Assembly: GCA_035504175.1 (NCBI GenBank)
Contig: DATJSJ010000043.1
Location: forward strand, 1-14,563
Origin: DATJSJ01 sp035504175
GTDB lineage: Bacteria > Pseudomonadota > Alphaproteobacteria > Acetobacterales > Acetobacteraceae
Length of the DNA stretch: 14,563 bases
Reading direction: 5' to 3'
In this document: positions 6,749 through 14,365 of the stretch, piece after piece
Position numbering within the stretch: position 1 is the first letter of the stretch
How the letters are laid out: the number at the start of each line of letters is the position of its first letter
Position numbers and translations under genes: made by a program
The notes under the pieces: model-generated
Database searches by the model: none
What the model was told of the DNA's origin: nothing
The model's input: the letters and a program-made list of their open reading frames with translations, nothing else

Positions 6749-8734
6749 ATGAGGCCGGACCGAAAAGCCGCCAGGGCCGCCGCACTGGCGCGGGAGGGCC
6801 GCTTCGCCGAAGCGGCGTCGGTCTGGCGTGCCTTGGTGCGTCGCGATCCGACGGAAGCCGGCCATCATGCCAGGCTCGGCCATGCTCTGCAGGCGCAGGG
6901 CCGGCTGGAGGAAGCGGCGGACGCGTACCGGCAGGCGGTTGCCCTCACCCCCGATCTGCTTCCCGGCTGGGCCGGCCTGGGGCTGACACTCGCGGCGCGG
7001 GGTGCCGCCGCGGAGGCCGCCACCGCGTTTGCACGCGCCGCCGTGCTCGCCCCGGAGTGGGCGGAACTGCAGGTCATGCTGGCCGGTGCGTTGCACGATT
7101 CCGGGCGCCACCGGGAGGCTGTCGTCGCGGCGCGCCGGGCGGTCACGTTGCAGCCGGAGAACGCGGAGGCGCAGTTCCAGCTTGGTCACGCGCTGCTGGC
7201 GGTCGGCGCCGCAGAGCAGGCGGCGCTGGCTTATGGCCGTGCCGCCCGGCTGCGGCCGGGTTTCGCCGAGGCGCTGTTCGGCCAGGGCAATGCATGGATG
7301 CACATGCAGCGGCCGGTGGAGGCCGAGGCGGCCTACGCGGCGGCATCGCGGTTCCGTCGCTTCGCGGAGGCCGAGATCAATCGCGGCAATGCGCTGCAGG
7401 CGCTCGGCCGCACCACCGAGGCGGTGAAGGCCTATGAAACGGCCCTGGAGATCCGGCCGGCCGACCCGACGACGCTGGCCAATCTCGCCGCGGCGTTGAA
7501 CGCGCTCGGCCAGTTCGAGGTCGCGGAGGCGCGCGCCGCAGACGCGGCGGCCCGCGACCCCGCCTGCCCGGGCGCCTGGTCCAATCTCGGCAACGCCCGC
7601 CAGGCGCAAGGTGATGCGGCCGGCGCGGTCGCCGCCTACGAGGCAGCGCTGGCGCGCCAGGCGGTGATGCCGGAAGCCTATGGCAATCTCGGTGCTGCCT
7701 TGCGCGATCTCGGCCGGGTGGATGAGGCGATCGCCGCCTGCCGCTCGGCGCTGGTGCAGGATCCGGGTTGCGCCGGGGCGCACTACAATCTCGGCCTCGC
7801 CCTGCTCACCGCCGGTCGCTACGTCGAGGGCTGGGCGGAGCACGAATGGCGCCTGCGGCTTGGCACCATCCCGTCGCCCCCGGTCGACGTCCCGGCCTGG
7901 CAGGGCGAAGCGCTCGAGGGGCGCACCATTCTGCTGCACGCCGAGCAGGGGCTGGGCGACACGCTGCAATTCGTGCGCTACGCGCCGCTGGTTGCCGCGC
8001 GTGGCGGCCGGGTGGTGCTGCAGGTGCCGCGTCCCCTCACCGGCCTGCTTGCGCGCCTGGATGGCGTCGCCGCGGTGGTCGAGACGGGATCGGAGCTGCC
8101 GCCGGTCGATGTGCACTGCTCGCTGATGAGCCTGCCGCACGTCTTCGGCACGCGGCTGGAAACGGTACCCGCTTCGATCCCCTATGTCATCCCTGACGCG
8201 GAGGAGGTCGCGCGCTGGCGGGAGCGCCTGGCCGGGGACGGGCGGCTGCAGGTCGGGCTGGTCTGGGCCGGGGCACCGCGGCTGGAGGATCCTCGGGCGC
8301 ATTGGGCCGATCGGCGCCGCTCGGTGCCCCTCTCGGCGTTCGCGCCGCTTGGCGACATCCCGGGCCTGGCGCTGCACAGTTTGCAGCTCGGCCCGGCGGC
8401 GACACAGCTCGCCGCGGCGCCGGCCGGGCTCGCGATCGCCGATCCGACCGCGTCGCTGCGCAGTTTCGACGACACCGCGGCGCTGGTTGCGGCGCTCGAC
8501 CTGGTGGTCACGGTGGACACCTCGGTTGCGCATCTGGCGGGGGCGCTCGGCCGTCCGACCTGGGTGCTGTCGCGGTCCGACGGTTGCTGGCGCTGGCTGG
8601 CCGGGCGGGATGACAGTCCGTGGTATCCGACGCTGCGCCTCTACCGGCAGGACAGGCCGGGGGAATGGCAGCCGGTGATCGCCCGACTGGCCGCCGATCT
8701 CGCCGCCCGCGCAGAGGTCCATTCCACTGAGTAA
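6749..8734 (+). CDS. TPR-repeat protein with C-terminal GT9-like glycosyltransferase domain
   Basis: This 661-residue protein has two parts. Residues ~4–375 are about eleven consecutive 34-residue tetratricopeptide units with the usual A/G/Y/A pattern, for example NLGAALRDLGRVDEAIAACRSA. Residues ~390–655 resemble the ADP-heptose/GT9-like domain often fused to TPRs. It shows EQGLGDTLQFVRYAPL (399–414), VGLVWAG (502–508), and the nucleotide-sugar-site-like VDTSVAHLAGALGRPTWVL (589–607). The tail is RDDSPWYPTLRLYRQ with GEWQPV. TPRs usually bind a protein partner and the C-terminal domain suggests sugar transfer, but the substrate is unknown. There is no signal peptide, so it is probably cytoplasmic. 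The ATG at 6749 is the first after the divergent spacer but lacks a good ribosome-binding site; everything upstream in frame is antisense to eno or spacer. No operon partner is visible. Confidence 0.85.
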   Translation: MRPDRKAARAAALAREGRFAEAASVWRALVRRDPTEAGHHARLGHALQAQGRLEEAADAYRQAVALTPDLLPGWAGLGLTLAARGAAAEAATAFARAAVLAPEWAELQVMLAGALHDSGRHREAVVAARRAVTLQPENAEAQFQLGHALLAVGAAEQAALAYGRAARLRPGFAEALFGQGNAWMHMQRPVEAEAAYAAASRFRRFAEAEINRGNALQALGRTTEAVKAYETALEIRPADPTTLANLAAALNALGQFEVAEARAADAAARDPACPGAWSNLGNARQAQGDAAGAVAAYEAALARQAVMPEAYGNLGAALRDLGRVDEAIAACRSALVQDPGCAGAHYNLGLALLTAGRYVEGWAEHEWRLRLGTIPSPPVDVPAWQGEALEGRTILLHAEQGLGDTLQFVRYAPLVAARGGRVVLQVPRPLTGLLARLDGVAAVVETGSELPPVDVHCSLMSLPHVFGTRLETVPASIPYVIPDAEEVARWRERLAGDGRLQVGLVWAGAPRLEDPRAHWADRRRSVPLSAFAPLGDIPGLALHSLQLGPAATQLAAAPAGLAIADPTASLRSFDDTAALVAALDLVVTVDTSVAHLAGALGRPTWVLSRSDGCWRWLAGRDDSPWYPTLRLYRQDRPGEWQPVIARLAADLAARAEVHSTE

Positions 8735-9104
8735 TTGAGACCGCGCCCCGACCGCCGGCTGCCGCGGATCGTGTGCCCCTTTTCGATCCGCGATGGTGCG
8801 CTCCGTGCGCGGGCCGGCGTCAACGCCCAAGGCCGCTCCGCTTCGCTGCGCGGTCGCTTCGCGAGCGTTGACCCCGCCCCGCCCACGGAGGCTTCGGCTT
8901 GAGATCGACAAAGGGACGGGAGCGGACATCCACCTGCTCGTGGGAGCCTGCCCACTTCGCCTTTCCTCGATCCCAAGCCCTGCTGTCCGGGGGCTGGCCG
9001 GCTCAAGGCCGCCGCAGGCGCCCCGAAGGGGCTTGGCCTTGAACCGGCCGGCGCCCGGACAGACCCTCGCGGGTCGAGGGCAGGCTGAACCGACCTTGCC
9101 GCCG
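8735..9104. repeat. Non-coding convergent block packed with palindromes
   Basis: These 370 bp lie between the 3' ends of the TPR gene and rhaD. Four inverted repeats follow one another. CGCGGATCG/CGATCCGCG (8763–8771/8784–8792) is a perfect 9-bp stem with a 12-nt loop. GTCAACGC/GCGTTGAC (8819–8826/8865–8872) is a perfect 8-bp stem. The third has 20-nt arms (8896–8915/8960–8979) with 16 of 20 paired. The fourth has 28-nt arms and is listed separately. The open frames across the block have no recognisable protein family. It may be a dispersed extragenic element, a two-way termination region or a structured RNA; the sequence alone does not decide. Confidence 0.65.
8983..9062. repeat. Large inverted repeat with 28-nt arms and inner hairpin
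   Basis: The left arm (8983–9010, beginning CTGTCCGGGG and ending TCAAGGCC) and right arm (9035–9062, GGCCTTGAACC... CCCGGACAG) are reverse complements at 25 of 28 positions. The 24-nt loop contains its own small hairpin, GCCCC-GAA-GGGGC. As RNA, some mismatches become G·U pairs depending on the strand read. It lies 43 bp beyond the rhaD stop on the minus strand. The preserved pairing despite mismatches suggests the structure matters or that it was a longer mobile palindrome. Confidence 0.75.
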
Positions 9105-11207
9105 TCAACGCGTAAAGGAAGGCGCGTGCCCGGCATCCACGTTCAGTACGTTCCCGGTCGACTTCGCCGAGCGGTCCGACGCGAAGAAGGCGATCGCCTC
9201 GGCAATGTCCTCGGGATAGACGCTACGCTTGAGCAGTGAGCGGTCGCGGTACACTGCCTCGAGTTCCTCGCGCCCGACCTTGTAGGACGCGGCGCGCTGT
9301 TCACCCCATTCGCCCTGCCAGATACGCGAGCCGCGCAGCACCGCGTCCGGATTGACCACATTGGCGCGGATGCCGTGCGGCGCGCCCTCCAGTGCCAAGC
9401 AGCGCGCAAGCTGCAACTCCGCGCCCTTGGCGGCGCAATACGCCGCCGCCCCGGCCGACGGTACGAGTGCGTTCTTCGAGCCGATAAACACGATCGAGCC
9501 GCCTCGTCCCTGCGCCTGCATCAGCCGGAACGCCTCGCGCGCCACGAGGAAGTAGCCGGTGGCGAGGATGTCCTGGTTGCGCCGCCACAGGGCGAGACTG
9601 GTCTCCGCGACCGGGCTCGCCGAGGCAATGCCGGCGTTGGAGACGCAGATATCGATGCCGCCGAAAGCAACCGCCGCCTCGCGGTACAGCGCCGCAACCG
9701 CACCCTCCTCGGTCACGTCCACCCAGCAGGCGGCGACACTGTCGGCGCCGCTCTCACGCGCCAGCGCCGTCCGGGCCTCCGCAAGCGCGTCTCGATCGAT
9801 GTCGCAGATCACGACGCAGGCGCCCTCCGCCATCAGCCGCCGCGCCGTCGCCATGCCGATGCCGCCGGCGCCGCCGGTGATCAGCGCAACGCGCCCGGCC
9901 AGTGCTTTCGGCTTCGGCATGCGCTGCAGCTTCGCCTCCTCGAGCTGCCAGTACTCGATGTCGAACGCCTCCTGCTCCGGCAATCCCCGATAGGCGGAGA
10001 CGAGCGAGGCGCCGCGCATGACGTTGATCGCGTTCAGATAGAACTCCGCCGCAATGCGCGCGGTCGCCTTGTCGCCGGCGAAGCTGATCATGCCGACGCC
10101 AGGCACGAGATAGATCACCGGATTGGCGTCGCGCATCGACGGCGACCCCGGATGCCGGCAGCGCTCGTAGTAGGCGGCGTAATCGTGCCGATACGCCTCG
10201 ATCGCCGGCGCGAGACGCGGCAGCAGATCCTCCGCACTCTGCCGCGCCGGATCGAACTCCAGCACCAGCGGACGGATCTTCGTGCGCAGGAAATGATCGG
10301 GGCAGGACGTGCCGAGCGGCGCCAGGCCCGGCAGCTCAGCGCTGCACACGAAATCCAGCACCGGCCCGGCATCGTCGAAATGACCGATCTTCGGCGCACT
10401 CTCGCCGGCCAGTCCGCGGATACGCGGCATCAGCGCCGCGGCAATCTCGCGCCGTCGCGACGAATCGAGCGCCTGCACACGCTCGCCGCCGAACGCAGCG
10501 ACGCCGCGGCCGCGCGCCGCGAGGAAGGCGATCGCGCGGTTGATCGTGGCGATCGTGGTCTCGTAGCATTCCTGCTGCGTCGCGCCCCAGGTGAACAGCC
10601 CGTGCGCCTCGAGCACCACGCCGCGGGCCTTGGGGTTCTCGCGCACGAAGCGCTGCAGCCAGACGCCGAGCTCGAAGCCCGGGCGCCGCCAGGGCAGCCA
10701 GCCGATCGCATCGCCGAAGATCTCGCGCGTCAGCGCTCGGCTGTCGGCCGAGGCGGCGATCGCGATGATCGCGTCGGGATGCACGTGATCGACATTCGGA
10801 TACGGGATCAGCCCGTGCAGCGGCGTGTCGATCGAGGTCGCGCGCGGATTGAGGTCGAAGGTGCAGTGCGAATAGAGCGCCACCATCGCATCCTCGTCTG
10901 CCGGTCCGGTATAGCGCGATTGCAGCGCCAGCAGCCGGTCGAGGTACAGGGTTGCGAAACCGTCGAGCCGCATCGTGCCGAGATCGCCGCCCGAGCCCTT
11001 GACCCAGAGCACCGTGACCTCCTCGCCGGTGAGCGGGTCGCGCATGGCGAGTTTGGAGGAGGTGTTGCCGCCGCCGTAGTTGGTGATGCGCTTGTCGGCG
11101 CCGAGCAGGTTGGAGCGGTAGAGCAGGCACGCCTGCGGCGACAGCGAGGCGGCATGCGCCGCGTTCCAGCGGTTTTCCAGCAGCGCTGTATCGGCGATGG
11201 AATCCAT
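9105..11207 (-). CDS. rhaD: Bifunctional rhamnulose-1-phosphate aldolase / short-chain dehydrogenase
   Basis: This 700-residue fusion belongs to the RhaD/RhaEW-type family. The N-terminal class II aldolase domain (~20–430) cleaves rhamnulose-1-phosphate to dihydroxyacetone phosphate and L-lactaldehyde. It shows NYGGGNTSSK (43–52), KGSGGDLGTM (70–79), the metal ligands in DHVHPD (His141, His143), and AHGLFTWG (His202). The C-terminal SDR domain (~436–700) probably oxidises or reduces lactaldehyde. It has the nucleotide motif TGGAGGIG (444–451), NAG (524–526), the catalytic Ser577 in FIGSKN, and YCAAK (Tyr590, Lys594). A strong AGGAGGAGGT site lies about 7 nt before the ATG at 11207. The gene is divergent from the DeoR regulator and sugar-binding proteins, as in the Rhizobium rha locus. 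No isomerase gene follows it; the next gene is convergent. Confidence 0.95.
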   Translation of the reverse strand: MDSIADTALLENRWNAAHAASLSPQACLLYRSNLLGADKRITNYGGGNTSSKLAMRDPLTGEEVTVLWVKGSGGDLGTMRLDGFATLYLDRLLALQSRYTGPADEDAMVALYSHCTFDLNPRATSIDTPLHGLIPYPNVDHVHPDAIIAIAASADSRALTREIFGDAIGWLPWRRPGFELGVWLQRFVRENPKARGVVLEAHGLFTWGATQQECYETTIATINRAIAFLAARGRGVAAFGGERVQALDSSRRREIAAALMPRIRGLAGESAPKIGHFDDAGPVLDFVCSAELPGLAPLGTSCPDHFLRTKIRPLVLEFDPARQSAEDLLPRLAPAIEAYRHDYAAYYERCRHPGSPSMRDANPVIYLVPGVGMISFAGDKATARIAAEFYLNAINVMRGASLVSAYRGLPEQEAFDIEYWQLEEAKLQRMPKPKALAGRVALITGGAGGIGMATARRLMAEGACVVICDIDRDALAEARTALARESGADSVAACWVDVTEEGAVAALYREAAVAFGGIDICVSNAGIASASPVAETSLALWRRNQDILATGYFLVAREAFRLMQAQGRGGSIVFIGSKNALVPSAGAAAYCAAKGAELQLARCLALEGAPHGIRANVVNPDAVLRGSRIWQGEWGEQRAASYKVGREELEAVYRDRSLLKRSVYPEDIAEAIAFFASDRSAKSTGNVLNVDAGHAPSFTR

Positions 11208-11435
11208 GCGACGACCTCCTCCTGGCGGCCCGGGCCGGACGGCGCGCCGGCGGCGGGCGGCCCGTCTCTGCGGGCGCTGCGGCTCGCTTACCGCGCCGCC
11301 CGCGCCAGATCAATCATGAACCGCCAAATCCGATCGCCGACGCGCAGGGGCGGTTGACTTCTGCGCGGCGCTGCTCTCTCCTGATGGGAACGATGGCCCG
11401 CCTGCGCGCGGGACCGATAAGGGGAAGCGACCGGC
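11208..11435. promoter_or_regulatory. Divergent rhaD–rhaR control region
   Basis: These 228 bp hold the start regions of two divergent transcription units and are the natural site for binding by the DeoR-type regulator. Most of the segment is very GC-rich, but 11308–11334 (including GATCAATCATGAA and CCAAATCCGATC) is a clear AT-richer island. A TTGACT box at 11354–11359 could be a -35 element for rhaR, without a good -10 partner. On the other strand TTGATC (11313–11308) is a weak -35 candidate for rhaD. No symmetric operator could be defined with confidence. Confidence 0.45.
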
Positions 11436-12239
11436 GTGCTGGAGCGCGAACGTCACAGCCTGATCCTGCGCCTGGTCGAGGAACGCTCGATCGTCAGCGT
11501 CGCCGACCTGGTCGAGCTGATCGGCGCCTCGGAGGCGACGGTGCGGCGCGACATCGGGGCGCTGGCTGAGCGCGGCGAGGTCAAGCGGGTGCGCGGCGGC
11601 GCCGAGGCGGTGCATCCCCGCCACCAGGCGCATCTCGTCGGCATGCCCTTCGCCCTCTCCCGCGCCATCGCGGCGCCGCAGAAACGGGCGATCGCGCGGG
11701 CCGCGGCGGACATGATCGGTGACGGCGAGAGCATCATCATCGGCGGCGGCACCACCGCCTTCGCGATGGCGGAGTTCCTGACCGATCGCGACCTCGACAT
11801 CCTGACCAACTCCATCCCGGTCGCGATGCTGCTGCTGTCGCGCAGCCGCAACCGGATCACGCTGCCGGGCGGCACGATCTTCCGCGAGCACAATCTGGTG
11901 CTGAGCCCGTTTCCGGGCGACGTCAGCACGCGCTTCTGGGCCAGCCATCTGTTCATGGGCTGCCACGGCATCAACCGCTTCGGCGTGATGGAGACCGACC
12001 CGATGATCGTGCAGGCCATGGCGCGGCTGATCGAGCGCGCCGAGCGCCTGGTGGTGATGGCGGACGGCCGCAAGCTGCGGCAGCGCTCGGCGATGGTGCT
12101 GGCCGGGCTCGACCGCATCCACACGCTGATCACCGATGACGGCGCGCGCGAGGAGGATCTGCAGGTCTTCCGCGCCGCCGGGATCGAGGTGATCGTCGCC
12201 CGGTCCGAGGCGCCCGAGGCGCTGGAGCAGGTTGCCTGA
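11436..12239 (+). CDS. rhaR: DeoR/GlpR-family transcriptional regulator, likely of rhamnose genes
   Basis: The 267-residue protein is a DeoR-family repressor. The N-terminal helix-turn-helix is at about 5–58 (SVADLVELIGASEATVRRDIGALAERGEVKRVRGGA). The sugar-phosphate sensor domain is at ~75–255, with GGGTTAFAMAEFL (103–115), LTNSIPVA (123–130), PGGTIF (144–149), GCHGINRFGVMETDP (175–189) and DGRKL (210–214). The GTG at 11436 is used because the protein starts in family style there (LERERHSLILRLVEE) and GGGGA lies about 9 nt upstream. Its place between divergent rhaD and rhaS matches the DeoR-type RhaR of Rhizobium rhamnose loci. It probably senses a phosphorylated intermediate of rhamnose breakdown; the inducer is inference. 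Confidence 0.88.
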   Translation: MLERERHSLILRLVEERSIVSVADLVELIGASEATVRRDIGALAERGEVKRVRGGAEAVHPRHQAHLVGMPFALSRAIAAPQKRAIARAAADMIGDGESIIIGGGTTAFAMAEFLTDRDLDILTNSIPVAMLLLSRSRNRITLPGGTIFREHNLVLSPFPGDVSTRFWASHLFMGCHGINRFGVMETDPMIVQAMARLIERAERLVVMADGRKLRQRSAMVLAGLDRIHTLITDDGAREEDLQVFRAAGIEVIVARSEAPEALEQVA

Positions 12240-12263
12240 GACGACACCACACCTGAGACACCA

Positions 12264-12284
12264 CCGGGCCGCCCACGCGCCCGG
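12264..12284 (+). other. Small hairpin in the rhaR–rhaS gap
   Basis: CCGGGC (12264–12269) and GCCCGG (12279–12284) form a 6-bp stem with a 9-nt loop, about 25 bp after the rhaR stop and about 50 bp before the rhaS start. There is no T-tract. It could partly terminate transcription or protect a processed rhaS mRNA, which would help make binding protein in excess over the regulator. This is a weak signal in very GC-rich DNA. Confidence 0.3.
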
Positions 12285-12334
12285 GCCACGAAGTTGCAAG
12301 CCGCCGCAGCGCGGCAACCATGGGAGAGAGACGG

Positions 12335-13342
12335 ATGGAACGCAGAACGCTTCTGACCGGAGTTGCCGCCGGTGCGGCCGCCGCCGCCCTGCCGGGCTGG
12401 CGCGCCGCGCTCGCGGCGGAGAAGCCCGTACGCTTCGGGCTGGTCACCAAGGCGCTGGGCATCGGCTTCTTCGATGCCGTGCACAAGGGTGCGGATGAGG
12501 CGGCCGAGCAGCTCGGCCAGGTCAAGGTGATCTTCACCGGCCCGACCACCACCACCGCCGAGGGCCAGATCGAGATCATCAACGAACTGACCGCGCAGCA
12601 CGTCGATGCGATGGCCGTCTCCGCCAACGATCCCGATGCGCTGGTGCCCGCCTGCAAGAAGGCGATTCAGCGCGGCATCAAGGTGATCTCCTATGACAGC
12701 GCCGTCGGTCCGGGCGGACGCATCGTGCACCTCGCACCGTCCTCGGACGCGCTGATCGGCCAGACCTGTGCCCAGCTCGTCGCCGATTGCGCGCCGGGCG
12801 CGAAGGGCAAGTTCGCGGTGCTGTCGGCGACGCCGACCTCGACGAACCAGAATGCCTGGATCGCGCAGATGAAGAAGGTGCTGCCGAACTATCCGAACCT
12901 GACGTTGGTGGGCATCGTCTACGGCAACGACCTTGCCGACCAGTCGTATCGCGAGACGCAGGCGCTGCTGAAGGAGCACCCCGATCTCGCCGTGATCATG
13001 GCACCGACCTCGGTCGGCATCGTCGCCGGCGCCAAGGCAGTCGAGGATGCCGGATTGTCTGGCAAGGTGATCGTGACCGGGCTCGGGCTGCCGTCGGAAC
13101 TGATCGGCCATGTCGAGAATGGCACGGTCAAGGAATTCGCGATCTGGAACCCGATCGATCTCGGCTACACGACCTGCGAGATCGCGGTGCGGCTGGCGCG
13201 CGGCGCCGCCGGCGGCCCGAACACCACGATCGATGCCGGGCGCATGGGCAAGATCGCCTTCGACGCGCAGGGCGTCGGGGTGATGGGCAAGCCGACCATC
13301 TTCGACAAGTCGAACATCGAGAAATACGCGAAGATCTTCTGA
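12335..13342 (+). CDS. rhaS: Rhamnose ABC transporter substrate-binding protein, first copy
   Basis: This is a periplasmic type 1 sugar-binding protein (335 residues) of the RhaS family. The N-terminus MERRTLLTG plus an Ala-rich hydrophobic stretch and an ALA cleavage-like site near residue 27 look like a Tat-type signal peptide. The mature part follows RhaS closely: FTGPTTTTAEGQIEIIN, SANDPDALVPACKKAIQRGIKVISYDS, STNQNAWIAQMKKVLP, YGNDLADQSYRE, APTSVGIVAGAKAVED, VTGLGLPSEL and EFAIWNPIDLGYT. The ATG at 12335 is preferred to 12320 because GGGAGAGAG lies just upstream and the twin-arginine motif sits at the start. It is followed 16 nt later by a close paralogue. Specificity for L-rhamnose is inferred from family and neighbours; another deoxy sugar is possible. 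Confidence 0.92.
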   Translation: MERRTLLTGVAAGAAAAALPGWRAALAAEKPVRFGLVTKALGIGFFDAVHKGADEAAEQLGQVKVIFTGPTTTTAEGQIEIINELTAQHVDAMAVSANDPDALVPACKKAIQRGIKVISYDSAVGPGGRIVHLAPSSDALIGQTCAQLVADCAPGAKGKFAVLSATPTSTNQNAWIAQMKKVLPNYPNLTLVGIVYGNDLADQSYRETQALLKEHPDLAVIMAPTSVGIVAGAKAVEDAGLSGKVIVTGLGLPSELIGHVENGTVKEFAIWNPIDLGYTTCEIAVRLARGAAGGPNTTIDAGRMGKIAFDAQGVGVMGKPTIFDKSNIEKYAKIF

Positions 13343-13358
13343 AGGGACGGACACGACG

Positions 13359-14357
13359 ATGCTGCAAAGACGAAGCCTGCTCGCCGCCGGTGCCGCCGCG
13401 GCCCTTGCCACGCCGTTCGTGCCGAGGGCGCAGGCGGCGAAGCGCGTGCGCATGGGTCTGGTCGCCAAGGGGCTGGGCAACGCCTATTTCGTCGCCTGCG
13501 ACACCGGCGCCAAGCAGGCGGCGGCGGAGCTCGGCGATGTCGAGGTGATCTTCACCGGCCCGACCGTGCCAACCGCCGAGGGTCAGATCGAGATCATCAA
13601 CGCGCTGATCGACCAGCACCTCGACGCGATCGCGATCTCCGCCGTCGACCCGGACGCGCTGGTGCCGGCCTGCAAGAAGGCGATGCAGCGCGGGATCAAG
13701 ATCGTCTCCTATGATTCCGCGATCGCCCCGCCCGGGCGGATCGTGCATCTCGCCCCGTCCTCCGACGCCCTGATCGGCCAGACCTGCGTGCAGATGGCGG
13801 ACGATCTGTGCCACGGGAAGGGGAAGATCGCGATCCTGTCGGGTGCCTCGACGGCGACGAACCAGAATGCCTGGATCGCCGAGATGAAGCAGGTGCTGCC
13901 CCAGCATCCCGGTCTCGACCTGGTCGCGACGGTCTACGGCGACGATCTCGCCGACAAATCCTATCGCGAGGCGGCGGCGCTGCTGCAGCAATATCCCGAC
14001 CTCAAGGTGATCGTCGCGCCGACCTCGGTCGGCATCGTCGCCGCCGGCAAGCTGGTGGAGGACCAGCATCTGGTCGGCAAGGTCGAGGTGACCGGGCTCG
14101 GCCTGCCGTCGGAATTGGCGGGCCACGTGCATGCCGGATCGGTGCCGGAATTCGCGGTCTGGAATCCGGTCGATCTCGGCTACTCGATCACCTACATCGC
14201 GGTCGGGCTGGTGCGCGGCGAGAAGGGCGGGCCGAACACCACGATGAAGATCGGCCGCGTCGGCAGCGTCACCTTCGACGACAAGGGTGTCGGCGCGATG
14301 GCCAAGCCGATGATCTTCACCAAGGCCAACGTCGACCAGTACGCGAAGATCTTCTGA
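13359..14357 (+). CDS. rhaS: Rhamnose ABC transporter substrate-binding protein, second copy
   Basis: The 332-residue paralogue of the preceding gene is, by eye, about two-thirds identical to it in the mature part. The twin-arginine-like signal MLQRRSLLAAG and the cleavage-like AQA (24–26) mark it as exported. Shared blocks include TAEGQIEIIN, DPDALVPACKKAMQRGIK, GRIVHLAPSSDALIGQTC, TNQNAWIAEMKQVLP, APTSVGIVAA, TGLGLPSEL and the final YAKIF. Differences cluster in the first lobe (GNAYFVACDTGAKQAA against GIGFFDAVHKGADEAA) and in scattered surface positions, so ligand preference could differ. It starts 16 nt after the first copy, with GAAGGGACGG upstream, and stops 8 nt before the ATPase gene. 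This is a local tandem duplication within a transport operon. Confidence 0.92.
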   Translation: MLQRRSLLAAGAAAALATPFVPRAQAAKRVRMGLVAKGLGNAYFVACDTGAKQAAAELGDVEVIFTGPTVPTAEGQIEIINALIDQHLDAIAISAVDPDALVPACKKAMQRGIKIVSYDSAIAPPGRIVHLAPSSDALIGQTCVQMADDLCHGKGKIAILSGASTATNQNAWIAEMKQVLPQHPGLDLVATVYGDDLADKSYREAAALLQQYPDLKVIVAPTSVGIVAAGKLVEDQHLVGKVEVTGLGLPSELAGHVHAGSVPEFAVWNPVDLGYSITYIAVGLVRGEKGGPNTTMKIGRVGSVTFDDKGVGAMAKPMIFTKANVDQYAKIF

Positions 14358-14365
14358 CTCCCACC

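Noticed and set aside
8763..8792. Intrinsic terminator for the TPR gene
   Set aside because: The 9-bp stem is good but no T-run follows on either strand; the only T-run lies in the loop. It is kept as part of the palindromic block instead.
6464..9136. An 890-residue open frame on the minus strand opposite the TPR gene
   Set aside because: It is antisense to the TPR gene and the non-coding block, is Arg/Gly-rich without any family motif, and is the expected shadow of very high GC at third codon positions.
9375..13480. Long frames opposite rhaD (660 residues) and opposite rhaR/rhaS (675 and 335 residues)
   Set aside because: They are antisense shadows of well-recognised genes, with no domain motifs and no plausible start sites.
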